From: Corynebacterium vitaeruminis DSM 20294
Lineage (GTDB): Bacteria; Actinomycetota; Actinomycetes; Mycobacteriales; Mycobacteriaceae
Length of the DNA: 64,000 bases
NCBI RefSeq assembly: GCF_000550805.1
Contig: NZ_CP004353.1
Coordinates: 2,542,001-2,606,000 of the forward strand
Reading direction: 5' to 3'
Part shown: positions 26,328 to 36,110 of the stretch, one piece after another
How the letters are laid out: each line of letters begins with the position of its first letter
Position numbering within the stretch: position 1 is the first letter of the stretch
Position numbers and translations under genes: made by a program
Notes under the pieces: generated by a model
What the model was told of the DNA's origin: nothing
What the model saw: the letters and a program-made list of their open reading frames with translations, nothing else
Databases searched by the model: none

Positions 26328-27239
26328 CTAGGCCTCCTCGGCCGCCTTCTTGGCGTCCCGGCGCAGGCGGCGCAGCCACATGATGAGGAAGAGCAGGATG
26401 AGGGCGGCCGCGGCGAGGATCGCCCACATCCACCACTGCATGTGCAGGCCCTTGTTGGAGTCGAAGACCGCCTCGTCGCTCGGGTCCATCGGCTCCTGGT
26501 GCCCGCGCACGAGGAGCCGATGGGTGTTGATGCCGTACGGGGTGCACGTGATGAGCGTGACGTAGTCCTGCCCGTCGACGCGGCGGAGGTCGTCGGTCTC
26601 TGAGGGGAGCACCACCTTGATCTGGTCGACCTGGTACTTGAGCTTGTGGCCCGCAACCTGGATGTAGAAGGCGTCGCCCTCCTTCACCTTGGTGAGGTTG
26701 TCCCACAGGGTCGCGTTCTGCATGCCCGTGTGCGCGGAGAGCACGGCGTGGCGCCCCTCGCCGCCGACCGGGAGGTCGGTGCCGTACAGGTGACCCGCCC
26801 CCTTGGCCAGCGTCGCCTCGGAGGTGCCGTGGTAGATGGGCAGGTCGGAGTCGATGGACGGGATGATGATGCGGCCCATCGCCTCGGTCTCGGCAAGCTC
26901 AGAAAGGTAGCGCTGGTACTGCTGGTAGGCCTCGGAGTTCTCGTCCGCGCGGTCGTTCCACGCGTCCATGACGTTTCCGTCGTAGGGGCGCTCCTCGTTG
27001 TACTTCTGCGCCTCGTTCCAGGCGGTGTCCAGCACCTCTTGCGGGGCCTGCTTCTCCAGCTTGGAGTACTCTTCGGATGCCCGAAGCTGGGAGAAGTTGT
27101 TCCACTGCGTCGCGATGACCGGGTACAACAGCACTCCAAGGCCCGCGACGATGAGCAGCAGCGCGATGAGCGCGTTGGACTTCTTCTTGCCCGAGGCCCG
27201 CTTCGCGCTGTGCTTGCCCTCCGTAGTTCGTGATGCCAC
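26328..27239 (-). CDS. class C (pilus) sortase, distal
   Basis: This 303-residue membrane-bound transpeptidase joins pilin subunits. It has an N-terminal membrane segment, the catalytic His in SAHTG, and the Cys and Arg in TLITCTPYGINTHRLLVRG, followed by a C-terminal membrane segment and a basic tail. The lid region reads MDAW where class C sortases, including the neighbour, have DPW. The GTG start lies 12 nt after the minor pilin stop with AGAAGG in front. It is the last gene of the pilus island. Confidence 0.92.
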   Translation of the reverse strand: MASRTTEGKHSAKRASGKKKSNALIALLLIVAGLGVLLYPVIATQWNNFSQLRASEEYSKLEKQAPQEVLDTAWNEAQKYNEERPYDGNVMDAWNDRADENSEAYQQYQRYLSELAETEAMGRIIIPSIDSDLPIYHGTSEATLAKGAGHLYGTDLPVGGEGRHAVLSAHTGMQNATLWDNLTKVKEGDAFYIQVAGHKLKYQVDQIKVVLPSETDDLRRVDGQDYVTLITCTPYGINTHRLLVRGHQEPMDPSDEAVFDSNKGLHMQWWMWAILAAAALILLFLIMWLRRLRRDAKKAAEEA

Positions 27240-27251
27240 GCCGGGTGCCTT

Positions 27252-28094
27252 CTACTTCTCTCCCGGCGCAAGGAGCTGGTCCTGCCCCTTGCGCTTGCGG
27301 CTGAGGAGGATCATGAGGAAGCCTCCGCCGATGAGGATGGCGGCCGCGATGACCAGGCCGATGACCTGCACGCCGGTCAGCGGCAGGCTCGAGATACCGC
27401 CGCCTTTGTTGCCGGGGTTGGTCGGGCCGCCCGGCGTGCCTGGCGTGTCGGTTGCCGGCGGCTGGGTCGGGGTCGTCTCGGAGGTACCACCGGGGGTTCG
27501 CGGCGTGGTGGGCACCACGGGCGGGTTGTCGTCCGGCGGCGTGATCGGGGACTTCGACTTGGCCAGGATGACGCCCTCGACGGGGCTTTCCTGGTAGTCG
27601 CCGGTGTGGAACGGCACCGCCACGAGGAAGGGGCTCACCTCGCGGTACTCGCCGCCGTCCGAGGGCGCGACGGAGGTCACGAGGTACACGCCGGTGGGCA
27701 GCTCCTCGAAGCTGACGGTTCCCTCGCTGTTGGTGACCTTCTCAAAGTGGAGGTCCTTGGGCCAGTTGTTCTGGATGTCGGCGATGTCCGCGGCCTCAAA
27801 CCGCTTCATGTCCTCGGCGTTGGCCGGGTCGATCCCCGCCAGCCGGTCGAGGGTGATGGTCACGCCCGCCACGCTGCCCGCCGAGGGGTTGCCGTTCTCG
27901 TCGGTCCCCTTCACCAGCGTGATCTTGAGGTTGTTCGTGCCCGTGAGCTGCTCGGCACCGGCGGAGCTGCCCGCGCCCACCACGTGCGCCGCCAGCGCCG
28001 GGGCGGCACCGAAAACCCCGCCCGAAATCGCCATCGTGAGGGCGACCGCCGCGGTGAGCTTCGCCGCGTAGCCCGTCGTCAAGCGTGAAATCAT
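27252..28094 (-). CDS. LPXTG-anchored minor pilin
   Basis: This 280-residue surface protein has an N-terminal signal peptide (ending APALAAHV), a single Cna_B/SpaA-like domain (VTITLDRLAGI to PFLVAVPFHTGDY), a Pro/Thr-rich wall-spanning stretch, the sortase signal LPLTG, a membrane segment and a basic RKRKGQ tail. It lies between two class C sortases, as minor or base pilins do in Spa clusters. The ATG after AAAGG is used; an ATG 24 nt upstream overlaps the preceding sortase. Confidence 0.88.
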   Translation of the reverse strand: MISRLTTGYAAKLTAAVALTMAISGGVFGAAPALAAHVVGAGSSAGAEQLTGTNNLKITLVKGTDENGNPSAGSVAGVTITLDRLAGIDPANAEDMKRFEAADIADIQNNWPKDLHFEKVTNSEGTVSFEELPTGVYLVTSVAPSDGGEYREVSPFLVAVPFHTGDYQESPVEGVILAKSKSPITPPDDNPPVVPTTPRTPGGTSETTPTQPPATDTPGTPGGPTNPGNKGGGISSLPLTGVQVIGLVIAAAILIGGGFLMILLSRKRKGQDQLLAPGEK

Positions 28095-28107
28095 CGATGA
28101 ACCTTTC

Positions 28108-29025
28108 CTAGTTTTCATGGGCTTCGCCTTCTTGCGGCTTGACGACGCTACGCGCCTTGCGCAACCACCATAGGAGCCCCAGTGCGATGAGAATAACCAG
28201 CGCGATGAGCGCGTACATCCACCATTGCATGCCCGGCGACTGGGTCTGATCGAAGATGGCCTCCTCCGAGGGATCCATCTCAACCCTGTGCCCGCGAACG
28301 AGCAGGCGGTGAGTGTTGATTCCGTACGGGGTGCAGGTGATCATGGTGATGAGATCCTTGCCCTCCTGCACCTTGAGATCGTCCGTCTCGGTGGGGAGAA
28401 CCACCTTGATCTGGTCGACCTGGTACTTGAGCTTGTGGCCGGAGACCTGGACGTAAAAGACGTCGTTTTCCTTCACATCGCTTAGGCGATCAAACAGCGT
28501 GGCGTTGGTCAGGCCCGTGTGGCCGGTGATGATCGCGTGCGTGCCCTCGCCGCCGACGGGCAGGTCGGAGCCGTACAGGTGGCCGAGCCCCTTCTGCAGA
28601 GTCTCGTCGCTCGTGCCGTGATAGATGGGCAGGTCCACCTTGATCGATGGGATGATAAGGCGCGCCATCGCGTCGGTGGCGTTGAGCTTCTCGAGGTAGC
28701 TCGCGTAGTCGGGATTGCTCTCGTCGATCTGGTCGAGCCACGGGTCCAGGAGCGGGCCCTGGGTGCGCTCCGCGTTGTAGCGCTGCGCGTCCTCCCACTG
28801 GGTGTCCTTGACCTCCTGCGGCACGGACTTCTCCAGCTGCGCGTACTCCTTGGCCGCCTTCGTCGTGGCGTAGTTGTTGAGCATCGTCGACACCACCGGG
28901 TACAGCATGACAAGCATTCCCAGGATCACCAAAATGGCCGGCAGCGCGAGATTCTTTTTCTTCGCCGTTCGATGCCGACCGCCAGCCCGACCCGAGTCGA
29001 GTGTGGTTTCAGAGGGGTCTTCCAC
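28108..29025 (-). CDS. class C (pilus) sortase, proximal
   Basis: This sortase of about 305 residues polymerises the adjacent pilin. It has a membrane segment (LALPAILVILGMLVMLYPVV), the lid motif DPW (LLDPWLDQ), the catalytic His in ITGHTG, and the TMITCTPYGINTHRLLVRG active-site block with Cys and Arg. The GTG giving MEDPSETTLDSG is preferred because longer frames would run through the hairpin that follows the major pilin. It lies just downstream of the major pilin gene. Confidence 0.9.
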   Translation of the reverse strand: MEDPSETTLDSGRAGGRHRTAKKKNLALPAILVILGMLVMLYPVVSTMLNNYATTKAAKEYAQLEKSVPQEVKDTQWEDAQRYNAERTQGPLLDPWLDQIDESNPDYASYLEKLNATDAMARLIIPSIKVDLPIYHGTSDETLQKGLGHLYGSDLPVGGEGTHAIITGHTGLTNATLFDRLSDVKENDVFYVQVSGHKLKYQVDQIKVVLPTETDDLKVQEGKDLITMITCTPYGINTHRLLVRGHRVEMDPSEEAIFDQTQSPGMQWWMYALIALVILIALGLLWWLRKARSVVKPQEGEAHEN

Positions 29026-29110
29026 GCGTCTTCTCTCTTGGACCCGCCACACGCCGCAACCAACGCGACGAGCGGAGTATAAAAGTTTGTATTTCTTCCT
29101 GCGTATGCAG

Positions 29111-29150
29111 GAAAAGGCAGGGCGCGCCTTACAACGCACCCTGCCTTTTC
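29111..29150 (-). terminator. hairpin between the major pilin and sortase genes
   Basis: A perfect 12-bp stem (GAAAAGGCAGGG and complement) with a 16-nt loop follows the major pilin stop by about 57 nt. It can end or weaken transcription so that the sortase is made in smaller amount than the pilin. Confidence 0.7.
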
Positions 29151-29207
29151 ACCTAGGCGAACACCACTTTCACGGGTTCACACTAGGCACGGTGCAACAA
29201 GCACCAA

Positions 29208-30863
29208 CTAGCTGTTCTTTGCAGAACGACGTGCGAACCATGCACCCAGCGCCACAATCGCAGCACCCAGCGCAGCCAGGATGCCCACACCAGCGCCACC
29301 GGTCAGCGGAAGGTTGGGGGTGGTGTCCTTGAGGTTGTCGATGGTCGCCGTTAGCTCGAAGTTAGTAGCGTCAACCGAGACAGCGGCGGCATTGTTTGCG
29401 GTGCCGGTGAAATCAGTCTCCGGAGTCCTGTTAAGAGTCAGCTTGATCGGCTGTGCAAGCAGCTCGTAGCCCGCAGGAGCCTTAGTCTCCACGAGGCAGT
29501 AGGCCTTGTACTGCTCATCGGAAACAGTGCTGTTGTCATCCCAGTTGTTGACGTGCAGACCATTGATGGTCACCTGACCATTGGAATCCGTCGTCCAGGT
29601 GTCCGTAACGGCAGCATCGGTGCCAGACTTCGTGGAGATCTTGTTACCATCTACCAAATCGGCGTCGGTACACGTATCATCCAGAGAACCGTAGACCTGG
29701 AATTCAGCGCCAGCAAGCTTCTTGGTCTGATCGTCCGCGGCCTGCTTGACGATGTTCACCTTGGCCCAGTAGGACTTGGTGGTGTTCGTCTTGGTGGTGG
29801 TGTCACCGGAACCAGAACCATTGTTGCTGACCACGTCGGCGGTGTTCGTCAGTTCGCCAGCCTGGTTCACAGTCACATCGAAAGTGAGCACGATCTTCTT
29901 GCCGGTGGTCTTCCAGCTGCTGTTGAACTTGGCCAGACCCGCGTCAGTGAGTGTCACAGTCAGCGTGTTGCTCTCGTTGGTAACCGTGTAGTCGGCAGCA
30001 TCCAGGGTGCCCAATACGGTGCCATCCGAGCCAAGCACCTTCACGGTTGCCGTATCCGCAACATAGGAAACCTTAGAGTCAAGCTTATCCACGAACGAGA
30101 ACTTCGTAAGTCCATTGGTCGGATCCAAGTTGCGCGGAACCTCACCGGAGACGGTGAAGGTGACGTTGTCGCCGACCTGGGCGTTGGTGTCTTCGACTTC
30201 CTTCTCCGCCTGGTTCGAGTAGTTCTTCGGGAAGGCGTGCACGTCGTAGTTCCACTCGGTGCCGCCGGTGGTCGCATTATTCTGAGTCATCGGCACGAAG
30301 GCGATGAAGTTGCTTGCCGCTGCATAGGTGGTAACGGAGCCATCGGGGTTGGATACTGCTGCCGGTGCGGTCGTCTCGGAGACGAGGTAAGCCGCCAGAT
30401 CCAGACCACCGAACGTGATCTCAGAACCATTGTGCTCGGTACCAACCTTCTCCACTCCGACCCCAGGGATCGTACCGTTGTAGGTTGCGGTAGCACTCGC
30501 GCCGCTACCAGAGATGGTGAAGTCAGAGGCCTTCAGCTGGGCAGCAGCCTTGAGACCCTCGTTGGTCTTGATGTCGATGCCGGTGATCTTCCAGATGGTG
30601 AAGCCTGCGGAAACCGCCGTTCCATTACCGGTAGCGTCTCCAACATTACCGGTCGGGGTGCCCTCACTTTCAGGATTGGCAAACTTGTGAATGGTCAGGC
30701 TGGCCTGCCCGTCCTTGGACGGATCCATAAGCGATGCTGGCGCGGTAGTTGTAGTGCTGTCGGCAGCTAGAGCGGCAGGAACGCCCAGCGCGGAAGTGGT
30801 AAGGGTCAGGCCCATGATCGCCGCAGCGGCGACGGAACGCACCTTGTAGGAGCGATTCTTCAT
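29208..30863 (-). CDS. major pilin (shaft subunit), Spa type
   Basis: This 551-residue pilin has a signal peptide (ALGVPAALAA), a pilin motif WNYDVHAFPK (204-213) whose Lys213 should accept the sortase linkage, isopeptide-type Ig-like domains, an E-box with Glu459 in YCLVETKAPAGYELL, and the sorting signal LPLTG at 518-522 followed by a membrane segment and RRSAKNS. These are all the parts of a self-polymerising fimbrial shaft. It is preceded by AAGGA, and a small hairpin (30888-30909) lies in the leader. Confidence 0.95.
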   Translation of the reverse strand: MKNRSYKVRSVAAAAIMGLTLTTSALGVPAALAADSTTTTAPASLMDPSKDGQASLTIHKFANPESEGTPTGNVGDATGNGTAVSAGFTIWKITGIDIKTNEGLKAAAQLKASDFTISGSGASATATYNGTIPGVGVEKVGTEHNGSEITFGGLDLAAYLVSETTAPAAVSNPDGSVTTYAAASNFIAFVPMTQNNATTGGTEWNYDVHAFPKNYSNQAEKEVEDTNAQVGDNVTFTVSGEVPRNLDPTNGLTKFSFVDKLDSKVSYVADTATVKVLGSDGTVLGTLDAADYTVTNESNTLTVTLTDAGLAKFNSSWKTTGKKIVLTFDVTVNQAGELTNTADVVSNNGSGSGDTTTKTNTTKSYWAKVNIVKQAADDQTKKLAGAEFQVYGSLDDTCTDADLVDGNKISTKSGTDAAVTDTWTTDSNGQVTINGLHVNNWDDNSTVSDEQYKAYCLVETKAPAGYELLAQPIKLTLNRTPETDFTGTANNAAAVSVDATNFELTATIDNLKDTTPNLPLTGGAGVGILAALGAAIVALGAWFARRSAKNS

Positions 30864-31593
30864 AGTGTCAAATTCCTTATTTTAAGGGAAGCCTTAAGGG
30901 GAAGGCTTCAATCCATTCAATCTCGAGCCCTTGTCATCTCCCAGTGACGAGAGGCACGCCCCCGCCGGTTCCCGGCCCGAAGCGAAGAAGCTCATTGCTT
31001 TCAGATGTGAAAGTCAGCTTCACACTTTAGGTGTTCATTTAGACTGTGCACAAGCTGTGAAAAGAGACAATTCTCACGTTTTGTTGACGTTTCCCCCTTG
31101 CCGCAAAGTATCGGTCAACAAAAGTAAATCCATACAGGCTCTGACCTCGCGTTTTCGCCACTTATTACATGCTGCTTATGGCCGAAAATCGAGGCATATT
31201 TTTGTAAAAACGGATTACGATTCCGGTTTTCAGCACCAAGAATGTTGAAAATCCCCCACGGGTGCCCCCATTTTGGTTTTTGGGCTGCTGAACTCCGCTT
31301 ATTCGATTCAAACCTGATCGGCGGGCACAGACAGAGCCGTACCAATCCCCGGTATTTGGCACAGCTAGGGAAGGTGCAAGTTCAAGTTTAAGCAACTTAT
31401 CACTTACTACTAATCTTATGAATTCCTGCCTAAGAATCTAGGCCATCTGATGCGCACTTCCTTGGCCCGTTTCGGCCATCGTGAGGCTGCTGTAGCGCTT
31501 GGTTGACAGGCCTTGGGCGTCGATAAGCACAGCAAAAGGGACCCGGGTACCTTTTGCGAGTACCAGAGCCCCTAGAAGCCGCTTCCAAGCGCG
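30864..31593. promoter_or_regulatory. AT-rich spacer and leader before the major pilin gene
   Basis: This 730-bp region separates the adhesin from the major pilin. Near the pilin start is the hairpin GAAGCCTT/AAGGCTTC (30888-30909). Around 31000-31025 is an inverted repeat of TGTGA and TCACA halves with a 9-nt spacer, not the usual GlxR spacing. At 31532-31557 a 26-bp near-perfect palindrome beginning GCAAAAGG is the likely adhesin terminator, with a variant dispersed repeat (GCCTTGGGCGTCGATAAGC, 31510-31528) beside it. No convincing gene is present. Confidence 0.5.
31532..31557 (-). terminator. palindromic terminator after the tip adhesin
   Basis: The 26-bp palindrome has one mismatched pair, with outer arms GCAAAAGG/CCTTTTGC. 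It lies 37 nt past the adhesin stop. Confidence 0.6.
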
Positions 31594-33735
31594 TTAGCTA
31601 CGGCGTCGCGCGAGGAACGCTCCTGCGGCGACGAGCGCCAGTGCGACGGCGATGGGAACGCCGACGCCGAGACCGCCCGTCTTAGGCAGCGCGCCGCCTG
31701 CGGTGTTCTCCACCCTCATAGTGAATGCACCATCTGTCACCTGGACCAGCGAGTTGCTGTTTTCCACATTCACCACGGATCCATCTGGACCAACGATGCT
31801 CAGGGTGGCAGTCAGCGAGATCTTGATCGGCTCAGCCAGCAGGTTGTAGCCGACCGGGGACTTGGTCTCCACGATCCAGTAGGTGCCCGCTGGGACGTTG
31901 GAAATGTGCCAGGTGGCGTCGTCATCCTTGGTCACCTTGGCGTCTTCGACCTTGTCGCCCATGGTGCCCGGGTTGTCCTTCGAGTCGTAGTAGACCGCGA
32001 ACTCGGCACCGGAGAGCACTTGCAGGCCTCCGGCGGCATTCACGGGGTCCTCGCCGACCTTGGTGAACACGAATTGGAGAGCGCGGGAGTTGGTGAAGTC
32101 GCCCAGCGCCTGGGTCAGCTCGTTGTCCTTGCCGGTGAGCTCAAACTCCTTGACCGGGGTCGGCTGCTGGCCGTCGGCGACGGGTGCGAGGAGGTAACCG
32201 TCCGGGGCCTTCGTCTCGTAGAGCTTGTAGGTGCCGCGCTTGAGATCGGTCAGCTTGAAGGCGCCGCCCGTGGTGTCCTTGTCGGGATCGGAGTTGTCCA
32301 CGACGGTGGTTTCGGTGTCGCCCGAGCCGTCGTTCGGCGTGTAGACGAGCTTCCACTCGGAGCCGGCGATTTTTGCCTTGGTGTCCTGGTCGATCTTGTT
32401 CCAGGTCACCTCGCTGGGCTTGTCCTGGTTCTCGAAGACACACTCGACGTACGTCCCTCGCTGCGGGGTGATCGCCGCGGTGGCAACGTTGTCCTTGTTC
32501 CACGTTTGCGGGGTCCCCGCGTCTAGCTTCTGGGTATCGAAGTTGTACGTGTACGGGGTACAGGTGAGTTGTTTGAGCTCGTAGCCGTAGGTCTTCGACG
32601 TATCGACCACTTGCTCCTTAAGCGCAAGGTTGGTGCCCGACTTGATGGCCTTGTACTCCTTGCCGGTGGTGTCTACCGGGTTGGATTTATCTTCCGCAGC
32701 GTCAATGGCGTTGTTGGCCTTGTCCGGGTTGAAGGTACCCGCGGTTAGCTGCCACTCATCCGGCTTCGCCGTTCCGCCGAAATTGTTGTCGACCTGCTTC
32801 TTGAGGCGGACCACCGTGCGGTAGAGCGGGTAGTCCTCGACCTCACCCCTGGTGGTCACACCGGTGGGCTTGAGGTCACCCGCGTCGAGGGTCGTGCGCA
32901 GGCGTAGGAAGGACACCGTCATTTTGGGATTGACGTCGGCGGGCATTGTGAAAGTCAGGGTTACAGTTGGCGTTCCTGAACAATTCACCGTGTTGGACAT
33001 CTCGCCGGAATCGAACTTGTTGTTGGAATTCCAATCGATCCAGCCTGCAACGCGCGCGCCCGCGGCGCCCTTGCATTGTGCCTGAACTTGGTAGGTGCCA
33101 CCAGACTTCAACTCAAGGTTTGCGGGAAGCTTGAAATTGTCGGTGGCCAACTGCTTACCGTCGAGGCCGTCCTCGTCGTCGTAGTTGGTGGTCTGGCGAT
33201 TGTCGTCGCCGCTCGCGTCATTGGAGTGCAGCTGGGCTGCCTCAGAATCAATCTTGGAACCAAGGACCGGGTTGACAGAGTCAGTGGTGAGGCTCGCCAG
33301 CGGCTGAGTCATCACGGTGCTGCCGTTTGTAATCTGGCTTCCAGTCCACGCCGGCTGGTAGATGGAACCGGCCTCTCCATAGGACTTCGGGGCGTCGCCG
33401 AAATCGGTACTGATAAGCACGCCGAGGGCAACGCCGGTGAATCCGCAGCCGCGAAGGGTGACGTTTGCACTTGTCGAGCCCTTCGCAAACGTGACACCCA
33501 TGGGACCCTGTCCGATCTCGGTCGCTCCGTTGGAGGCGTTGTAGTCGGAGTAACACTCCGCACCGGTCGGTGTCATAGACAGCTGGCCCATCCAGTCGAG
33601 GCCAAGAGTCTCGTCGGTGGCGCAGCTGCTAGTTGCATTAGCGCCACTACGGAATCTGTCGATGAGATACCAGCCGTGATCGGTCGTATCCCATTTCGGC
33701 GTCACCGAAATAGATTCAGTGATACCGGCTTTCAC
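31594..33735 (-). pseudogene. pilus tip adhesin, 3' part after an in-frame UGA
   Basis: This 713-codon frame continues exactly in phase from the stop codon that ends the upstream fragment. It contains a GEVEDY block, two Cna_B/prealbumin-like domains (IAGSEWKLVY; LSGAEFAVYYDSK with WIVETKSPVGYNLL), and the sorting signal LPKTG with membrane segment and RRRS tail. It has no signal peptide and no ribosome binding site at its first GTG, so it cannot work as a separate gene. With the 5' part it makes a 997-codon tip protein of the SpaC/SpaF/SpaG type. Confidence 0.8.
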
Positions 33736-33765
33736 TGTGTTCGACTCGGCGTCGGCAAATACTAG

Positions 33766-34587
33766 TCACTGAAGCGGAACCTTTGTTCCAGAATCATAGG
33801 TCTGGTTTGCCGCCACCAAGCGCGCCTCGCAGGAGTAGTTGAAAGCGGTAGTAGAAGCTACCGTCCCTGAGCGGTTCTGACTATTCGCGAGTCCGATCAG
33901 CAGCTGGTTGTTGGTTCCGGTACCGCCGACGTTGTAGAGATCGTCAAGGCCGTCGCCGCCGAAGTTGCCCGGCCGGTAGGCACGAACACCGTTTCCAGCT
34001 TGCGCGCCATAGTTAGCAGTAAGCGTGATCGTGCACTTCGTTTGCAACGATCCGGCCTCACCGAGATCACGCGTTTGCAGCTGGGTGAAGGTATCGCCGA
34101 CGTTTTGAATGAGATTCTTGGGGTTGTTGTAGTCCCAGCTTTCAGCGTTTTCGGCGTCCCATTTGATCCACTGAATGTCATCCTTGTAGCGGCCGGAGCC
34201 GCCGGTGGCGAAACCGACGGGGACGTCCTGGTTGACCGTTCCAGAAGCCGCAGCGCCGCTCACGGCCGCGTCGAGCGACATCAGCTGGGAGTTGACCCCC
34301 ATGAGCGACTGGTCGATGGCGGTAATGCCATCCAGGGTCGAGGTGTCGGCGGCGGTTTCCGTAGCGGCCGCGTCGGTCGCGTCGAGCCCCGTGAGGTCGG
34401 TGGTGGTGTCCGCGGTGGTGTCTGCGGTTGCCGCGTCCAAGGCGGTGTTCAGCTGGTTGAGGGAGTCAACAAGGTCGGCGTCTTGAGCTTGCGCTGGCTT
34501 TGCGACGCTAAAGAGAACGACCACTACGCACGCGAAGGCGAGGAATACTCCTAGGACTCGGGCGAGGGACCTCGAGTGTGTATGCAT
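33766..34587 (-). CDS. pilus tip adhesin, 5' part (secreted fragment)
   Basis: This 273-residue fragment starts with a signal peptide (VFLAFACVVVVLFSVAKPAQA), then an Asp/Thr/Ala-rich helix region and the start of a beta-rich adhesin domain. It ends at TGA, immediately followed by CTA and an open frame that carries the rest of the adhesin and its LPKTG signal. Without read-through the product would be secreted and not anchored. It is the first gene of the pilus island in transcription order. Confidence 0.78.
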   Translation of the reverse strand: MHTHSRSLARVLGVFLAFACVVVVLFSVAKPAQAQDADLVDSLNQLNTALDAATADTTADTTTDLTGLDATDAAATETAADTSTLDGITAIDQSLMGVNSQLMSLDAAVSGAAASGTVNQDVPVGFATGGSGRYKDDIQWIKWDAENAESWDYNNPKNLIQNVGDTFTQLQTRDLGEAGSLQTKCTITLTANYGAQAGNGVRAYRPGNFGGDGLDDLYNVGGTGTNNQLLIGLANSQNRSGTVASTTAFNYSCEARLVAANQTYDSGTKVPLQ

Positions 34588-35075
34588 AAGCGCTGCCTAT
34601 ATTTCTGCAGTGGCTTCGAACTTCGACGGGCGAGAGGTGACCCCGTCCAAGAGGAAGCTAAAGAAAACATTAACGCTGGAAACACTATCAAAATCACTCC
34701 CACGCACACCACTTCGATTTAGTGCTTTTGACCACTTAGGAGGGTATATTTCGGGACATTTTGACCTCCTGGAGTGCCCTTGTAGCTCGGGGCGAATTAT
34801 TGAAAATGTCCCGATTTTCTTACAAACACAAAGGCCTAACCCCGAATTGACAAATGAACAATGTTCACATGTCACCTAAATCAATTGAGCGGAAATTTCT
34901 TTCGCTCATTTCGGGCCAATTACCTTAATGGGGGTAGCGACCGAGCCCCGATTTTGCATTCTTTTTCAACACGGCGGGGTGCCCGCTTTTGATCGTCGGC
35001 AAGCAATGCAAGAAGGCAGGCTCGCACCATCACGAAACGATGGTGCGGGCCTACCTAGTTAAGTAAGGAGAGAGC
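34588..35075. promoter_or_regulatory. spacer between the pilus island and fba
   Basis: This 488-bp AT-rich region holds the adhesin promoter and the fba terminator. A 13-bp palindrome TGAACAATGTTCA (34855-34867) is a candidate operator for the pilus genes. I see no protein gene. Confidence 0.45.
35018..35051 (-). terminator. terminator of fba
   Basis: A hairpin with stem CGCACCATC/GATGGTGCG and extra GGC/GCC pairs lies 24 nt after the fba stop codon. Confidence 0.7.
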
Positions 35076-36110
35076 CTACTTGTTCAGGGTGGAGCCGATG
35101 GCGTGGAGGTCCTGGCAGGCCTCGATGACGCGCTCGGACATGCCCTGCTCGGCCTTCTTCATGTAGGAACGCGGGTCGTAGACCTTCTTGTTTCCGACCT
35201 CGCCGTCGATCTTCAGGACACCGTCGTAGTTGGAGAACATGTGGCCAACGACCGGGCGGGTGAAGGCGTACTGGGTGTCGGTGTCGACGTTCATCTTGAT
35301 GACGCCGTAGCCGAGAGCCTGCTCGATCTTCCCCTTCTCCGAGCCGGAGCCACCGTGGAAGACGAAGTCGAACGGCTTGGAGCCCTCAGGCAGGCCCAGC
35401 TTCTTGGTGGCGGCCTTCTGACCCTCGTCCAGAACCTCGGGGCGCAGGACGACGTTGCCCGGCTTGTACACGCCGTGGACGTTGCCGAAGGTAGCGGCCA
35501 GCAGGTAGCGGCCCTTCTCGCCGGTGCCGATGGCGTCGATGGTCTTCTCAAAGTCCTCGACGGAGGTGTAGAGGTTAGCGCCGTGCTTAGCCTCAACGCC
35601 GTCCTCCTCGCCGCCGACAACGCCGATCTCAACCTCAAGGATGATGTTGGCCTTGTGAGCCTTCTCCAGCAGCTCCTGGGCGATGACGAGGTTCTCGTCG
35701 ATCGGGATGGCGGAGCCGTCCCACATGTGGGACTGGAACAGCGGCAGCTCGCCGCGGTCGACGCGCTCCTGGGAGATGGCGATCAGCGGGCGGACGTACT
35801 CGTCGAGCACCTCCTTCTGGCAGTGGTCGGTGTGCAGGGCGACGTTGATGCCGTAGTTCTTGGCAGCCTCGTGGGCGAAGGCGGCCAGAGCCAAGGCGCC
35901 CTTGACCTTGTTCTTCACGGCCAGGCCGGAACCGAACTCAGCACCACCGGTGGAGAACTGGATGATGCCGTCGGACTCAGCCTCAGCAAAGCCCTTCAGA
36001 GCCGCGTTGATGGTTTCAGAAGAGGTGCAGTTGATGGCCGGGAAAGCGAAGCCGCCTTCCTTGGCGCGGTTCAGCATCTCGTTGTAGACCTCGGGAGTTG
36101 CGATAGGCAT
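35076..36110 (-). CDS. fba: class II fructose-bisphosphate aldolase
   Basis: This 344-residue zinc enzyme of glycolysis cleaves fructose 1,6-bisphosphate. Family features are INCTSSETINAAL, the zinc ligands in LHTDHCQ, EVEIGVVGGEEDG, and FHGGSGS and KMNVDTDTQYAF near the C-terminus. The ATG giving MPIATPEVYNEML is preceded by GGAGGAAA. The spacer upstream contains the inverted repeat GAATGTCC/GGACATTC. Confidence 0.97.
   Translation of the reverse strand: MPIATPEVYNEMLNRAKEGGFAFPAINCTSSETINAALKGFAEAESDGIIQFSTGGAEFGSGLAVKNKVKGALALAAFAHEAAKNYGINVALHTDHCQKEVLDEYVRPLIAISQERVDRGELPLFQSHMWDGSAIPIDENLVIAQELLEKAHKANIILEVEIGVVGGEEDGVEAKHGANLYTSVEDFEKTIDAIGTGEKGRYLLAATFGNVHGVYKPGNVVLRPEVLDEGQKAATKKLGLPEGSKPFDFVFHGGSGSEKGKIEQALGYGVIKMNVDTDTQYAFTRPVVGHMFSNYDGVLKIDGEVGNKKVYDPRSYMKKAEQGMSERVIEACQDLHAIGSTLNK

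Noticed and set aside
29026..29139. Longer N-terminus of the proximal sortase
   Set aside because: It would start inside the hairpin that follows the pilin gene and adds a Cys/Arg-rich segment with no counterpart; the GTG at 29025 fits better.
31000..31025. GlxR site in the pilin leader
   Set aside because: TGTGA and TCACA halves are present but with a 9-bp spacer instead of six, so it does not fit the consensus.
31115..31395. Two short minus-strand frames in the pilus spacer
   Set aside because: They have no ribosome binding site and no recognisable sequence; the region is AT-rich and better read as regulatory.
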